A stretch of DNA of 31,834 bases from Methylococcaceae bacterium UBA1147. Its GTDB lineage: Bacteria > Pseudomonadota > Gammaproteobacteria > Methylococcales > UBA1147. The stretch covers positions 1-31,834 of the forward strand of contig DBZZ01000032.1 in the NCBI GenBank assembly GCA_002311315.1, written 5' to 3'. Shown piece after piece: positions 1-8,078 of the stretch; position 1 is the first letter of the stretch, and every line of letters starts with the position of its first letter. The translations under genes and the position numbers were made by a program. The notes under the pieces are model-generated. The model saw only the letters and a list, made by a program, of their open reading frames with translations. It was not told the origin of the DNA and ran no database searches.

Positions 1-22
1 GCGCGACCGGTGCGCGACCGGT
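1..22. repeat. 11-nt perfect tandem duplication at window edge
   Basis: The unit GCGCGACCGGT occurs twice back to back at the very start of the window. Only two copies are visible, so a longer array could lie outside the window. No gene end is recognisable in the 130 bases between it and rsmB. Its function is unknown and it may be trivial. Confidence 0.6.
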
Positions 23-152
23 GCACGTTTTAGGGGATATTATCATAGATCAGCGGGTATCGTGAGCAGTGACCAGAGAGCAATATAACTATTTGTTTTT
101 ATTTGGTAAAAATGAAGTTTCCTAGGCATTACGCGGGGTCTGGAGGAGTGTC

Positions 153-1460
153 TTGAATAGTACTGTGAATACCAGATCTGTTGCAGCGGCGGTTCTCTGC
201 GAGGTGCTCGCTGATGGGCGTTCATTGACGGCAGCGCTTGATCGTGGGAGATCTAGGTTAGCGCCGGGCAAGGACAGGGCGTTTGTACAATCCCTTTGTT
301 ACGGCACACTGCGCTGGTATTTTCGACTGGATATCATCCTCGATCAGCTGCTTCGAAAGCCCTTCAAAGAAAAGGATACGGATATTCGGGTTCTGGCCCT
401 GCTGGGCTTGTACCAGATCGCTTTCACCCGGGTGAAGCCCTATGCCGCAGTTTCCGAAACCGTTGCTGCAGTAAGAGGGAAGGCCTGGGCAAAATCAGTC
501 CTAAACGGGCTGTTGCGGACTTACCAGAGAAACCGGGAAGAGATGGATGGCGTCGCGGATGCTCTGGTCGTGGGCAGAACCGCGCACCCGGAATGGCTGG
601 TGAAAGAATTGCACCACAACTGGCCCGATGCAGCGGAACAGGTTCTCGAGGCGAACAATCAACTGCCTCCTATGACTCTCAGGGTGAACCGGACTAAATG
701 TAGCCGTGATGAATACCTCCAGAAACTGGTTTTGGCAGGGGTCTTTGGTGCTCCGCTGAAATGGAGTCCGGAGGCCATTGGTCTCGAACACCCAGTCGAT
801 GTCGAGCAACTGCCTGAATTCCAGGCTGGGTTCGTTTCGGTTCAGGATGTCGCCGCCCAGTTTGCAGCTCGACTGGTTGACGTACGACCGGGCCATCGGG
901 TGCTTGATGCCTGCGCGGCACCGGGCGGCAAGACCTCACATATCCTGGAATCGAATTCGTCGCTCGAGGAAATGGTTGCAGTCGATATCGATCCAGCGCG
1001 CGTGGCACGCATTTCGCAAAACCTTGCAAGACTTGGACTGCAGGCAACGGTCGTCACAGGTGATGTGATGAACCCCGGTGAATGGTGGGATGGTCGGTTG
1101 TTCGACCGTATACTGTTGGATGTCCCGTGTTCGGCCACCGGTGTAATCAGGAGGCATCCGGATATAAAGATTTTGCGCAGGCCGAGCGATGTTGAAACCT
1201 TGTCCTGCACCCAGCGGGAGTTGTTGGAGATGGGGTGGTCCATGCTGGCCCCCGGTGGGATGTTGGTTTATTCTACCTGTTCGGTTTTGCCGAAGGAAAA
1301 TCATGAACAGATTGAGACATTCATTGGATCTCATCCGGATGTACGGGAAAAGTCTATCGAACATGGCTGGGGAATCAAGTGTTCCCATGGCAGGCAGATT
1401 TTGCCCGGTGAATCGCTAATGGATGGTTTCTATTACGCCTGTCTCTTGAGAACCGGATGA
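153..1460 (+). CDS. rsmB: 16S rRNA (cytosine-C5)-methyltransferase RsmB
   Basis: RsmB methylates C5 of cytosine 967 in 16S rRNA using S-adenosylmethionine in the cytoplasm. The 435-residue length is normal for the family. An N-terminal NusB-like RNA-binding domain occupies about residues 5–140. The catalytic domain follows, with the SAM loop DACAAPGGKTS, the acidic VAVDIDP strand, the PCSATG motif (Cys326) and the YSTCS motif holding the catalytic cysteine (Cys376). The start is TTG at 153, chosen because GGAGGAG at 142–148 is correctly spaced and no ATG fits the domain start. The stop overlaps the next gene's ATG by four bases, so it heads a translationally coupled operon. In many relatives fmt lies directly upstream; it is not seen in the 152 bases available. 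Confidence 0.96.
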   Translation: MNSTVNTRSVAAAVLCEVLADGRSLTAALDRGRSRLAPGKDRAFVQSLCYGTLRWYFRLDIILDQLLRKPFKEKDTDIRVLALLGLYQIAFTRVKPYAAVSETVAAVRGKAWAKSVLNGLLRTYQRNREEMDGVADALVVGRTAHPEWLVKELHHNWPDAAEQVLEANNQLPPMTLRVNRTKCSRDEYLQKLVLAGVFGAPLKWSPEAIGLEHPVDVEQLPEFQAGFVSVQDVAAQFAARLVDVRPGHRVLDACAAPGGKTSHILESNSSLEEMVAVDIDPARVARISQNLARLGLQATVVTGDVMNPGEWWDGRLFDRILLDVPCSATGVIRRHPDIKILRRPSDVETLSCTQRELLEMGWSMLAPGGMLVYSTCSVLPKENHEQIETFIGSHPDVREKSIEHGWGIKCSHGRQILPGESLMDGFYYACLLRTG

Positions 1461-2029
1461 AAAGAAAGTGGCTGTTTCCGCTGTTCTTTGGCCTTTCCTG
1501 CTTCGTTCATTCCGGGTACGCATCGGGTTACGGTTTCTCCATTACAAGTGCCGAACTTCTGGGTTCCGATAAAGGGTACCTGTTCAGTGCGGACGTCGAC
1601 TACAGACTCAGTCCCAGAGCCAATAATGCCTTGTTGAACGGGGTTCCTCTGACCATCGTGGTCAAGGTCGAGATCGATCGTTACCGAAAGTTGATGTGGA
1701 ATCAGAAAGTCTTCACCAAGAAAATCGTCTACAGGGTGACTTACCAGTCCCTGAGCAAGCGTTATCGGATCTACGATCACGACCTAGGGCTCCACCAGTA
1801 TTTCACGGATCTTCGCTCTGCCCTTGATACCATGGGGAAAATTCGGGGATTCATTGCTCTGGACATCGAAGACGTCGACCTCGATGCTGTCTATCACGCG
1901 AAAGTGAAAGTGTTCCTGGATATCGAGGCACTTCCACTGCCGTTACGTTCCATTGCGTACCTGATCCCCCAGTGGCATATCAGCAGTGGATGGTATAAAT
2001 GGTCTCTGGACGTATTAAACCGCCGATAA
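1457..2029 (+). CDS. DUF4390 family exported protein
   Basis: This 190-residue protein starts with a basic residue cluster and a hydrophobic stretch (about residues 5–22, ending HSGYASG), which looks like a cleavable Sec signal peptide. The rest is predicted beta-rich and soluble, so it probably sits in the periplasm. It matches my recollection of DUF4390, a family of unknown function that in gammaproteobacteria recurrently sits between rsmB and the ntrYX two-component genes. Its ATG overlaps the rsmB stop (ATGA), and its 3' end overlaps ntrY by 31 bases. Co-translation with the kinase suggests that it may modulate or assist the NtrY-like sensor, but that is inference from position only. Confidence 0.82.
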   Translation: MKRKWLFPLFFGLSCFVHSGYASGYGFSITSAELLGSDKGYLFSADVDYRLSPRANNALLNGVPLTIVVKVEIDRYRKLMWNQKVFTKKIVYRVTYQSLSKRYRIYDHDLGLHQYFTDLRSALDTMGKIRGFIALDIEDVDLDAVYHAKVKVFLDIEALPLPLRSIAYLIPQWHISSGWYKWSLDVLNRR

Positions 2030-4197
2030 GCATTTCAGTCGGGGGCGTTGTCTTCGTCCTCATCCTGGTGTCGCTGCACCTGATGACATCAGCAACTCAG
2101 GATGCAACGGGCCTCGGCGAGATGTATTCTTGGCTGTTCATCATCAATATTCTGGGTTCCGTTCTGCTGCTGGCGCTGGTGGCTGCAAATATTACTGCAC
2201 TGGTTGGCCAGGTCAGGAAAAGGAAGGCGGGGGCGCAAGTCACTCTGCGCATGGTCATCATTTTCATATTCCTGTCGATGGCACCTGCGTCGATCGTTTT
2301 CTATTATTCGATGCAGTTTATCGAACAGAGCATTGACAGTTGGTTCGATGTCCAGATCGATAGGGCCATGGAGGATGCGCTTGAACTCAGCCAGGCTGCA
2401 CTTGACCAGCGGATGGCCAGTTTGCTGAAGGAAACGATTCGTATGGCTAACGAGATCGGTGATACTCCCGATTCGTTGGCTGCGGTCAGACTTGGGGGTC
2501 TACAGGAAGAAACCAAGGCGATGGAACTGGTCCTGATTTCGAAAAGCGGGCGGATTATCGCCTATAACAGTCGCCTGGCCGAAACAATCGTTCCCAGTTT
2601 GCCTGAAGACGGCAGTTTGATGCACTTGAGCAGCGGACAAAATTACGTTGGTCTTGAATCGATCGGCGACGAAGAATTGCAGGTGCGGACCGTTGTAAGC
2701 GTCCGTGGCCTTGAGCCGCGGTACCTGCAGGCTATCTATCCGCTTTCCGTCAGGATTCGCACGCTGACCCGCACGGTAGAGTCCGCCCATGGTCGCTACA
2801 AGGAAATGAACTACCTTCGGGATTCGCTCAAGACCAGTTTTTCCCTGACCTTGTCACTGGTTCTTTTGCTGAGTCTGCTTGGCGCGATCTGGATCGCTTT
2901 CGTCAGCATCAGGAACCTTGTGGCCCCCGTAAAGAACTTGGCCCTTGGAACCCTTGCAGTAACAGAAGGCGATTACGACAAGCGCCTGCCAGTCTTGAGC
3001 CATGACGAATGGGGTTTCTTGGCCGAATCGTTCAACAAAATGACGGACCGACTGGCCGAAATCCGCGATGAGGCAGATCGTTCCCGTTTCGAAGTTGAAA
3101 CCCAGCGAGCCTATCTCGAGACCATTCTTGGAAGCCTAACATCCGGAGTGCTGAGTTTTGATACCCGGTTTCGCCTGCGGACTGCGAATCAGGCCGCTGA
3201 AAAGATTCTTGACATGGAACTGGAGCAGATCACGGGCAAGAGACTGAAGACACTGATACCCACGTACCCGAGGGTCACGGATTTCGTTTCGGTGATTCAG
3301 CAGAAGCTGGAAAATTCACAGCCGGTCTGGCAGGCAGAAGTGACCATTCTCGGGAGAAAGGGGCGCCAGGAACTGCTTTGCCGGGGCACGCCGCTTTATG
3401 GGCCAACCGGCAAGGTTGACGGTTCGGTGATGGTTTTCGATGACATGACGGACCTGATCAAGGCGGAGAGAAACGCGGCCTGGGGCGAAGTCGCACAGCG
3501 ACTTGCCCACGAAATCAAGAATCCGCTCACCCCCATCCAGTTGTCCGCGGAACGTCTCCAGCGCAAGCTCAGCGAAAGGCTGGATTCCGGCGATTCGGCG
3601 ATTCTGGAACGGGCGACCAACACCATCGTGCAGCAGGTAGAGGCGATGAAAAGCATGGTCAATGCGTTTTCCGATTATGCTCGTCCATCACGTCAGAAAA
3701 CCGTGCTGTTGGATCTCAATAAGCTGATCGAGGAAGTCCTCGTTCTTTATTCGTTTCAATCGTCAGTTCTTGTAGAATCGCGTCTGGAACCGGAGCTGTC
3801 ACAGGTCGAAGCGGATCCGGTAAGGATGCGCCAGGTCCTGCACAACCTTTTCAAGAACGCGACCGAGGCGATGATTTCAACACGGGATGCCAAGATCGTT
3901 GTTTCGACCAGACAGCGGGTAGAGCAGGGTTCGGTTGGCATTGAACTGCGGGTTGAAGATAATGGACCGGGTATTCCCGTGGACCGGGTCGACCGGGTGT
4001 TTGATCCTTACGTTACCGACAAGACGAAGGGAACTGGCCTTGGACTAGCCATTGTGAAAAAGATCATAGAAGAGCAGGGGGGAATCATTACCGTTGATCC
4101 CGATTACCGGGAGGGGGCGGCCTTTGTAGTCAGGTTGCCGGTTTTGCCGGTAGGGGATGCGATGAACATTCAGGATCAGGAGAATACAAGTGACTAA
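1999..4197 (+). CDS. ntrY: NtrY-like membrane sensor histidine kinase
   Basis: The 732-residue protein has three N-terminal membrane segments (about residues 10–30, 43–66, 84–105), a sensor region of about 170 residues, and a fourth membrane segment near 282–305. HAMP (about 305–355), PAS (about 370–480), dimerisation and ATPase domains follow. The phospho-acceptor is His504 in the motif LAHEIKNPLTP. The N box (LFKNATEAM), G1 (DNGPGIP) and G2 (KGTGLGLAIVKK) motifs are intact, so it should be an active autokinase. Transferring phosphate to the adjacent NtrX-like regulator is the expected role. The family is linked to nitrogen, redox and envelope responses; the signal here is unknown. The start at 1999 is supported by a GGATGG just upstream and lies inside the preceding gene. 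The stop overlaps the next start. Confidence 0.92.
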   Translation: MVSGRIKPPISISVGGVVFVLILVSLHLMTSATQDATGLGEMYSWLFIINILGSVLLLALVAANITALVGQVRKRKAGAQVTLRMVIIFIFLSMAPASIVFYYSMQFIEQSIDSWFDVQIDRAMEDALELSQAALDQRMASLLKETIRMANEIGDTPDSLAAVRLGGLQEETKAMELVLISKSGRIIAYNSRLAETIVPSLPEDGSLMHLSSGQNYVGLESIGDEELQVRTVVSVRGLEPRYLQAIYPLSVRIRTLTRTVESAHGRYKEMNYLRDSLKTSFSLTLSLVLLLSLLGAIWIAFVSIRNLVAPVKNLALGTLAVTEGDYDKRLPVLSHDEWGFLAESFNKMTDRLAEIRDEADRSRFEVETQRAYLETILGSLTSGVLSFDTRFRLRTANQAAEKILDMELEQITGKRLKTLIPTYPRVTDFVSVIQQKLENSQPVWQAEVTILGRKGRQELLCRGTPLYGPTGKVDGSVMVFDDMTDLIKAERNAAWGEVAQRLAHEIKNPLTPIQLSAERLQRKLSERLDSGDSAILERATNTIVQQVEAMKSMVNAFSDYARPSRQKTVLLDLNKLIEEVLVLYSFQSSVLVESRLEPELSQVEADPVRMRQVLHNLFKNATEAMISTRDAKIVVSTRQRVEQGSVGIELRVEDNGPGIPVDRVDRVFDPYVTDKTKGTGLGLAIVKKIIEEQGGIITVDPDYREGAAFVVRLPVLPVGDAMNIQDQENTSD

Positions 4198-5551
4198 ACC
4201 CCATATTTTGGTGGTTGACGATGAACCGGAAATCCGGGAACTGGTGCAGGATATTCTCGAGGACGAGAGTTACGAAGTGTCGGTTGCGGAAAATGCCGAG
4301 GCGGCCAGGAAAGCCTGGCAGATCAGGAAGCCGGATCTGATCCTGCTGGATATCTGGATGCCCGACAGTGATGGAATCAGCGTGCTCAAGGAATGGTTGA
4401 AAGCCGACAGTGATCCTTCTCCGGTCATCATGATGTCCGGGCACGGTACGGTGGAAACTGCCGTTGAGGCGACCCGTCTGGGCGCCTACGATTTCCTGGA
4501 AAAACCGCTGTCCCTGTCCCGGTTACTGCTGACCGTCGAGCGGGCACTGCAAACCAGCCGTCTGCAGCAAGAATACCTGGGATTGAAATATGACGATCAC
4601 CAGTATGTAGAGCCAGTTGGCAAAAGTGCTGCGATCGAACGCATCAAGGAACAGGTCAAGAAACTGGCGCAGCATGATACCCGTGTACTCCTGATCGGTG
4701 AGTCAGGCTGTGGCAAGGAAACCTTTGCCCACTATCTTCACGCCAACAGTCTACGCAAGGATGGTCCATTCATTGATGTCGCGGTCGGTACCATTGCCCC
4801 GGAATATTCCGCGGTGGAATTCTTCGGCAAGGAGGAGGCCGGGAAGATCCATTACGGGCTTCTGGAACAGGCCCACGCAGGAACGTTGTACCTCGGTGAG
4901 GTGGGCGATCTGGATGATGAAACCCAGCTTCGCCTGGTCAGTGCGCTGGAGTCACAATCCTTTCTGCGAGTCGGAGGTAGCCAGCAGGTTAACGTCGATG
5001 TGCGGATCATCGCTTCCACCAGGAGGTCGCTGGAAGATGAAATCAATGGTGGGCGTTTCCGTCGGGACCTCTATTACCTGCTCAATGTAGTATCCCTGAA
5101 AATCCCTCCCTTGAGAGAATATAGCGAAGACATACCCGACCTGCTGGCTTTCTACGTTGATTTCTTCGTAACCAAGGAAAAACTCTTGTTCCGCCGTTTT
5201 ACAGTGCCGGCCCAGAATTTTCTCCGCAATCACGTCTGGAACGGAAACGTGCGGGAATTGAGGAACCTCGTACAGCGTCTACTGATCCTGGGAACCGGTG
5301 AACTGATCGAGGGCGAAGAGGTGCAAACGGCGCTTGGCTGCAACTCCACCGGACAGGCTGCGGGGCACCCCGAATTTTATGATCTGCCCCTCAAGGAAGC
5401 GCGGGAAAGGTTCGAAAGGGCCTACCTGGAATTTCATCTGGCGCGCAATGGGGGAAGTGTCGCCAAGTTGTCGACTTCGATCGGGATGGAGCGGACTCAC
5501 CTGTACAGGAAGCTCCATTCCCTTGGTATTCGCTTCAAGGTGAGAAAGTGA
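4190..5551 (+). CDS. ntrX: NtrX-like response regulator (REC–AAA+–Fis) lacking the GAFTGA loop
   Basis: The 453-residue regulator has an N-terminal receiver domain (acidic pair Asp10/Asp11, phospho-acceptor Asp54, conserved Lys in EKPLS). An AAA+ domain follows (Walker A with Gly170–Lys176 in GESGCGKE), then a C-terminal Fis-type helix-turn-helix ending near residue 450. The start is GTG at 4190 behind AGGAGA, overlapping the kinase stop by eight bases. Two key features of sigma-54 activators are missing. The stretch at residues 210–228 (EFFGKEEAGKIHYG...) is about five residues shorter than the usual form, exactly where GAFTGA belongs. The Walker B region reads TLYLGEVGD, with Gly236 where Asp is usual. 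I therefore infer that it regulates without classical sigma-54 remodelling. Confidence 0.9.
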   Translation: MTKPHILVVDDEPEIRELVQDILEDESYEVSVAENAEAARKAWQIRKPDLILLDIWMPDSDGISVLKEWLKADSDPSPVIMMSGHGTVETAVEATRLGAYDFLEKPLSLSRLLLTVERALQTSRLQQEYLGLKYDDHQYVEPVGKSAAIERIKEQVKKLAQHDTRVLLIGESGCGKETFAHYLHANSLRKDGPFIDVAVGTIAPEYSAVEFFGKEEAGKIHYGLLEQAHAGTLYLGEVGDLDDETQLRLVSALESQSFLRVGGSQQVNVDVRIIASTRRSLEDEINGGRFRRDLYYLLNVVSLKIPPLREYSEDIPDLLAFYVDFFVTKEKLLFRRFTVPAQNFLRNHVWNGNVRELRNLVQRLLILGTGELIEGEEVQTALGCNSTGQAAGHPEFYDLPLKEARERFERAYLEFHLARNGGSVAKLSTSIGMERTHLYRKLHSLGIRFKVRK

Positions 5552-5573
5552 TCCTCGGCCAGAGCGGTGATTG

Positions 5574-6188
5574 ATGCATCCGCTACAGGGAAAATGGGAT
5601 GGCATTTACCGCAAGGCGTCCGGAAATGTGCGTCCGGAACCGGCCCTGGTTCTGAGGAAATACGATTATCTACTACCCGAGCAGGGCAGGGCGTTGGATC
5701 TCGCGTGCGGTATGGGAGGAAATGCCCTTTTCCTGGCTGAGCGAGGGTTGAGTACCACGGCCTGGGACTTATCGGCCGTGGCCATCAAGCGATTAAGCCA
5801 GGTTGCGGCGAATGATCAACTGGATCTTGTTTGCGAAGTGCGTGATCTCGAAAAGGAGCCACTGCCTCAATCCTCCTTTGATGTGGTGGTTGTGAGCCGC
5901 TTCCTTGACCGGAACCTGAACCGGTCCCTGGCAGCCGCACTACGTCCTGAAGGTTTACTGTATTTCCAGACCTTTGTAGCAGACAAGGATTCGGCCATTG
6001 GACCTGTGAACCCCGCGTACCTGTTGGGAGAGAACGAACTTGCGTTGACGTTCGCAGATCTGATCTTGCGGGCCTATTGCGAAGCCGGACAAACGGGTGA
6101 CCAGGCTAGAGGCTTTCGCAACGAGGCATTGCTGGTCGGTCAAAAGCCCCTGAATGCCGTTGAACAGAATGATGTTGAGAAGAGGTGA
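5574..6188 (+). CDS. class I SAM-dependent methyltransferase
   Basis: This 204-residue protein has the Rossmann methyltransferase signature LDLACGMGGNALFLAERG near residues 41–58, an acidic second strand (TTAWDLS) and a hydrophobic fourth strand (FDVVVVSRFL). It resembles the small TehB-like or methyltransf_25-type family; the substrate cannot be told from sequence. A TTG three bases upstream (5571) is an alternative start, but ATG at 5574 begins at the conserved family position (GKWDGIYR). It lies 22 bases after the ntrX-like gene and six bases before a rhodanese gene, so it probably belongs to the same transcript. A link to sulfur or thiol chemistry through the rhodanese neighbour is speculation. 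Confidence 0.85.
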   Translation: MHPLQGKWDGIYRKASGNVRPEPALVLRKYDYLLPEQGRALDLACGMGGNALFLAERGLSTTAWDLSAVAIKRLSQVAANDQLDLVCEVRDLEKEPLPQSSFDVVVVSRFLDRNLNRSLAAALRPEGLLYFQTFVADKDSAIGPVNPAYLLGENELALTFADLILRAYCEAGQTGDQARGFRNEALLVGQKPLNAVEQNDVEKR

Positions 6189-6194
6189 TATCAC

Positions 6195-6593
6195 ATGTCA
6201 GGAATCAAGAACCTGAGGCCGGCCGAAGCCTGGCAGTTCATGAATGAAAACCCGGAGTCGGTTCTGGTCGATGTGCGAACCAGGATAGAGCATTCCTTTG
6301 TCGGACATCCGTCTGGAGCGCTACACATTCCGTGGAAGGAATCCCCTTCATGGGAACTGAACCCAGACTTTGTCTCCGAAGTCGAACGAGGGGTTCCGGA
6401 CAGAGATACCCCGGTCTTGCTTTTGTGTCGCAGTGGGCAACGATCGATGGATGCAGCCCGGGCTTTGCAGCAGGCAGGATACGAGACGTTGGTTAATATC
6501 GACGAGGGGTTCGAAGGTCCGCTGGACGAGAACAAACATCGCGGTAACCTGGGCGGTTGGCGTTTTAACAACCTGCCGTGGGAACAGGGTTAA
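6195..6593 (+). CDS. single-domain rhodanese-like sulfurtransferase
   Basis: The 132-residue protein is one rhodanese domain. It shows the LVDVRTRIEHSFVGH region typical of the fold and the active-site loop CRSGQRS with Cys78 as the persulfide-carrying residue. The six-residue loop is the sulfur-type length rather than the longer Cdc25 phosphatase type. There is no signal peptide, so it is cytoplasmic. A GAGG upstream of the ATG supports the start. It is the last gene of the rsmB-led run. The physiological sulfur donor and acceptor are unknown; the nearby tRNA-thiolation gene mnmA and the SUF genes are possible consumers, but they are far away and this is only a suggestion. Confidence 0.92.
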   Translation: MSGIKNLRPAEAWQFMNENPESVLVDVRTRIEHSFVGHPSGALHIPWKESPSWELNPDFVSEVERGVPDRDTPVLLLCRSGQRSMDAARALQQAGYETLVNIDEGFEGPLDENKHRGNLGGWRFNNLPWEQG

Positions 6594-6692
6594 CCAAGCA
6601 CACAGATGTTTCGTCCGGGTTACTGGTTGCGTGGCCCTCGGTCGGAGAACCTGTTGAAAACAGGGCAGGCGCTTGTCGGATGGGTCGGTAAA

Positions 6693-7379
6693 TCAGCCTT
6701 GCGGCAAGGCTTTCTGCTCGGTTACACAATCCATGAAAGCGTTCGCTTCGATGATGGAATTTTCCATGGCTTTGATGAGCAATGCAATGTCAATCCCGAT
6801 CGTCCGTAGTTCCTGGTGAAGTGACGAGATTGCCTGTGCATTCAGATTGTGTTTCAGGAAAAGAACCTGGTCCTTGAAAGCGGACATAACGGGACTGATT
6901 TTTGCCTCGGCCTGGTGCATGGCGATGATCAGTCGTTTGTAGTGCTGCCTGGCCTGTTTCAGTTGCTGCTTGCTGGTGCTCTTCAACTGACGGTTATTGT
7001 ATTCAGCCAATTCCAGTTCCCATTCATCGAATAATGCAGCGCAGACTGCTTCGACCCCGCGAATCCGGGTTGACACTTCCTGTGCCTGTCTGCTGCTGGT
7101 CTCCAACTCTTGTTTCAGTTTCAGGTAGTGGGTCTTCAAAGAGCCCCCATTGAAGTCGCTTGTTGCGCTGAAGGTATACAGCGCCGTTTTAAAATGACCC
7201 TTTGCTGATTCCAGACTGTCTCTTGCCCTGACTACCCGGTTGACCACTTCGTCCCGCTTGGTATGGCCGAGCGATTCACGAGTCATGAAATAGATGTTTC
7301 GAACGCGGTTCAAGGCCGAGTTTGCGACAAGGCGGAAGAAACGGGCGGGAAAATTTTGTGGATCGTCTTGTGGGCTCAA
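6693..7379 (-). CDS. DUF2959 family coiled-coil protein
   Basis: The conserved features of DUF2959 are clear: a GHTKRDEVVNRV segment, a heptad-rich region, and the motifs LFDEWE, RQHYKRLI and FLKHNLNAQAI in the C-terminal half. The protein is largely alpha-helical and coiled-coil; its function is not established. The start is uncertain. The frame opens after a TAG at about 7416–7418, and the earliest start codon is TTG at 7379 without a good ribosome-binding site. Later options are a TTG near residue 23 and an ATG at residue 32, but the latter begins just before the conserved region. Family members I recall carry an N-terminal lipoprotein signal, which is not visible here. It has its own 130-base upstream gap and is not obviously co-transcribed with amrA. 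Confidence 0.75.
   Translation of the reverse strand: MSPQDDPQNFPARFFRLVANSALNRVRNIYFMTRESLGHTKRDEVVNRVVRARDSLESAKGHFKTALYTFSATSDFNGGSLKTHYLKLKQELETSSRQAQEVSTRIRGVEAVCAALFDEWELELAEYNNRQLKSTSKQQLKQARQHYKRLIIAMHQAEAKISPVMSAFKDQVLFLKHNLNAQAISSLHQELRTIGIDIALLIKAMENSIIEANAFMDCVTEQKALPQG
6696..6715 (+). terminator. weak hairpin-plus-T terminator after rhodanese
   Basis: GCCTTG–CGG–CAAGGC forms a 6-bp stem with a 3-nt loop followed by TTTCT. It lies about 100 bases after the rhodanese stop and overlaps the last codons of the convergent DUF2959 gene. Stem and T tract are short, so this is only a candidate end for the rsmB-led transcript. A second small stem (CCTGTT–gaa–AACAGG, 6650–6664) lies just beyond the stop of the minus-strand gene. 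Confidence 0.35.
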
Positions 7380-7508
7380 GAAAGGGGGATCCGTTTTTCG
7401 GTGCTGGGCAAGGCGATTCTACAATGGGTCATAGCGTTGGGAAAGGTGTTTGTCCATTGTCAAGTGCAAGTTCCGTCAAGGGTGGAAATTTCGGAGGCAG
7501 TGACGGGA

Positions 7509-8078
7509 TTAGCCAAAACGGGTAATGATTTCGGTGGTATAGCGGGAAACGCTGATTCCTTCCGACCAGTACTTCGGTGCAAGGCCGGCTTTTCGCTTGA
7601 GCTGACGGAAAAATTCTCCGGGATCCGGGATCGATTCCCAGACCGAAGGCAGAAAGGTTCCGCGTTTGTCTCCCTCTTCCAGGATCAGTCCGTCTTTACC
7701 GGGTTTTAGATTGCGGACCAGTCCCGGTTCGCAATCGAAGTTGATTGGTTCGGGTGTGCTCAGGATCGAGATGTGGATATCCAGCCGATCCAGTTCTCCG
7801 GCAGTGATCGCTGGGAAGCGTGGATCGGAAAATGCGGCGGCATGAGCATTTTTTGCTAGATCGACCACCAGTTCCCGATTGGCCGTTAGAGACCCGATGC
7901 AACCACGAAGAGAATCCTCGCTGAGCAATGTAACAAACGTTGACCTGTGCCGGCGAAGAAAGGGATCATGGTTCGAAGTTGTGACGGCAAGGTTTTTTCC
8001 GCTGTCTAGGCCGTGTTGGATAGCGGCCAGGCAAAGCTGGATCAGTTCGAGGCGGAAAGCCTGGTAAGAGGCGTTCAT
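7509..8078 (-). CDS. amrA: AmmeMemoRadiSam system protein A (AMMECR1 domain)
   Basis: This 189-residue protein is a single AMMECR1 domain. The diagnostic motif LRGCIGS (Cys60) is present, as are the downstream NAHAAAFSDPRFP segment, an ISILSTPEPI strand and a VWESIPDP motif near the C terminus. The biochemical role of AMMECR1 proteins is unknown. In bacteria they occur with a Memo-like protein and a radical-SAM enzyme. The ATG overlaps the stop of the upstream amrB gene by four bases (ATGA on the minus strand), showing translational coupling. The third member amrS is divergent next door, which supports a common job for all three. Confidence 0.92.
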   Translation of the reverse strand: MNASYQAFRLELIQLCLAAIQHGLDSGKNLAVTTSNHDPFLRRHRSTFVTLLSEDSLRGCIGSLTANRELVVDLAKNAHAAAFSDPRFPAITAGELDRLDIHISILSTPEPINFDCEPGLVRNLKPGKDGLILEEGDKRGTFLPSVWESIPDPGEFFRQLKRKAGLAPKYWSEGISVSRYTTEIITRFG

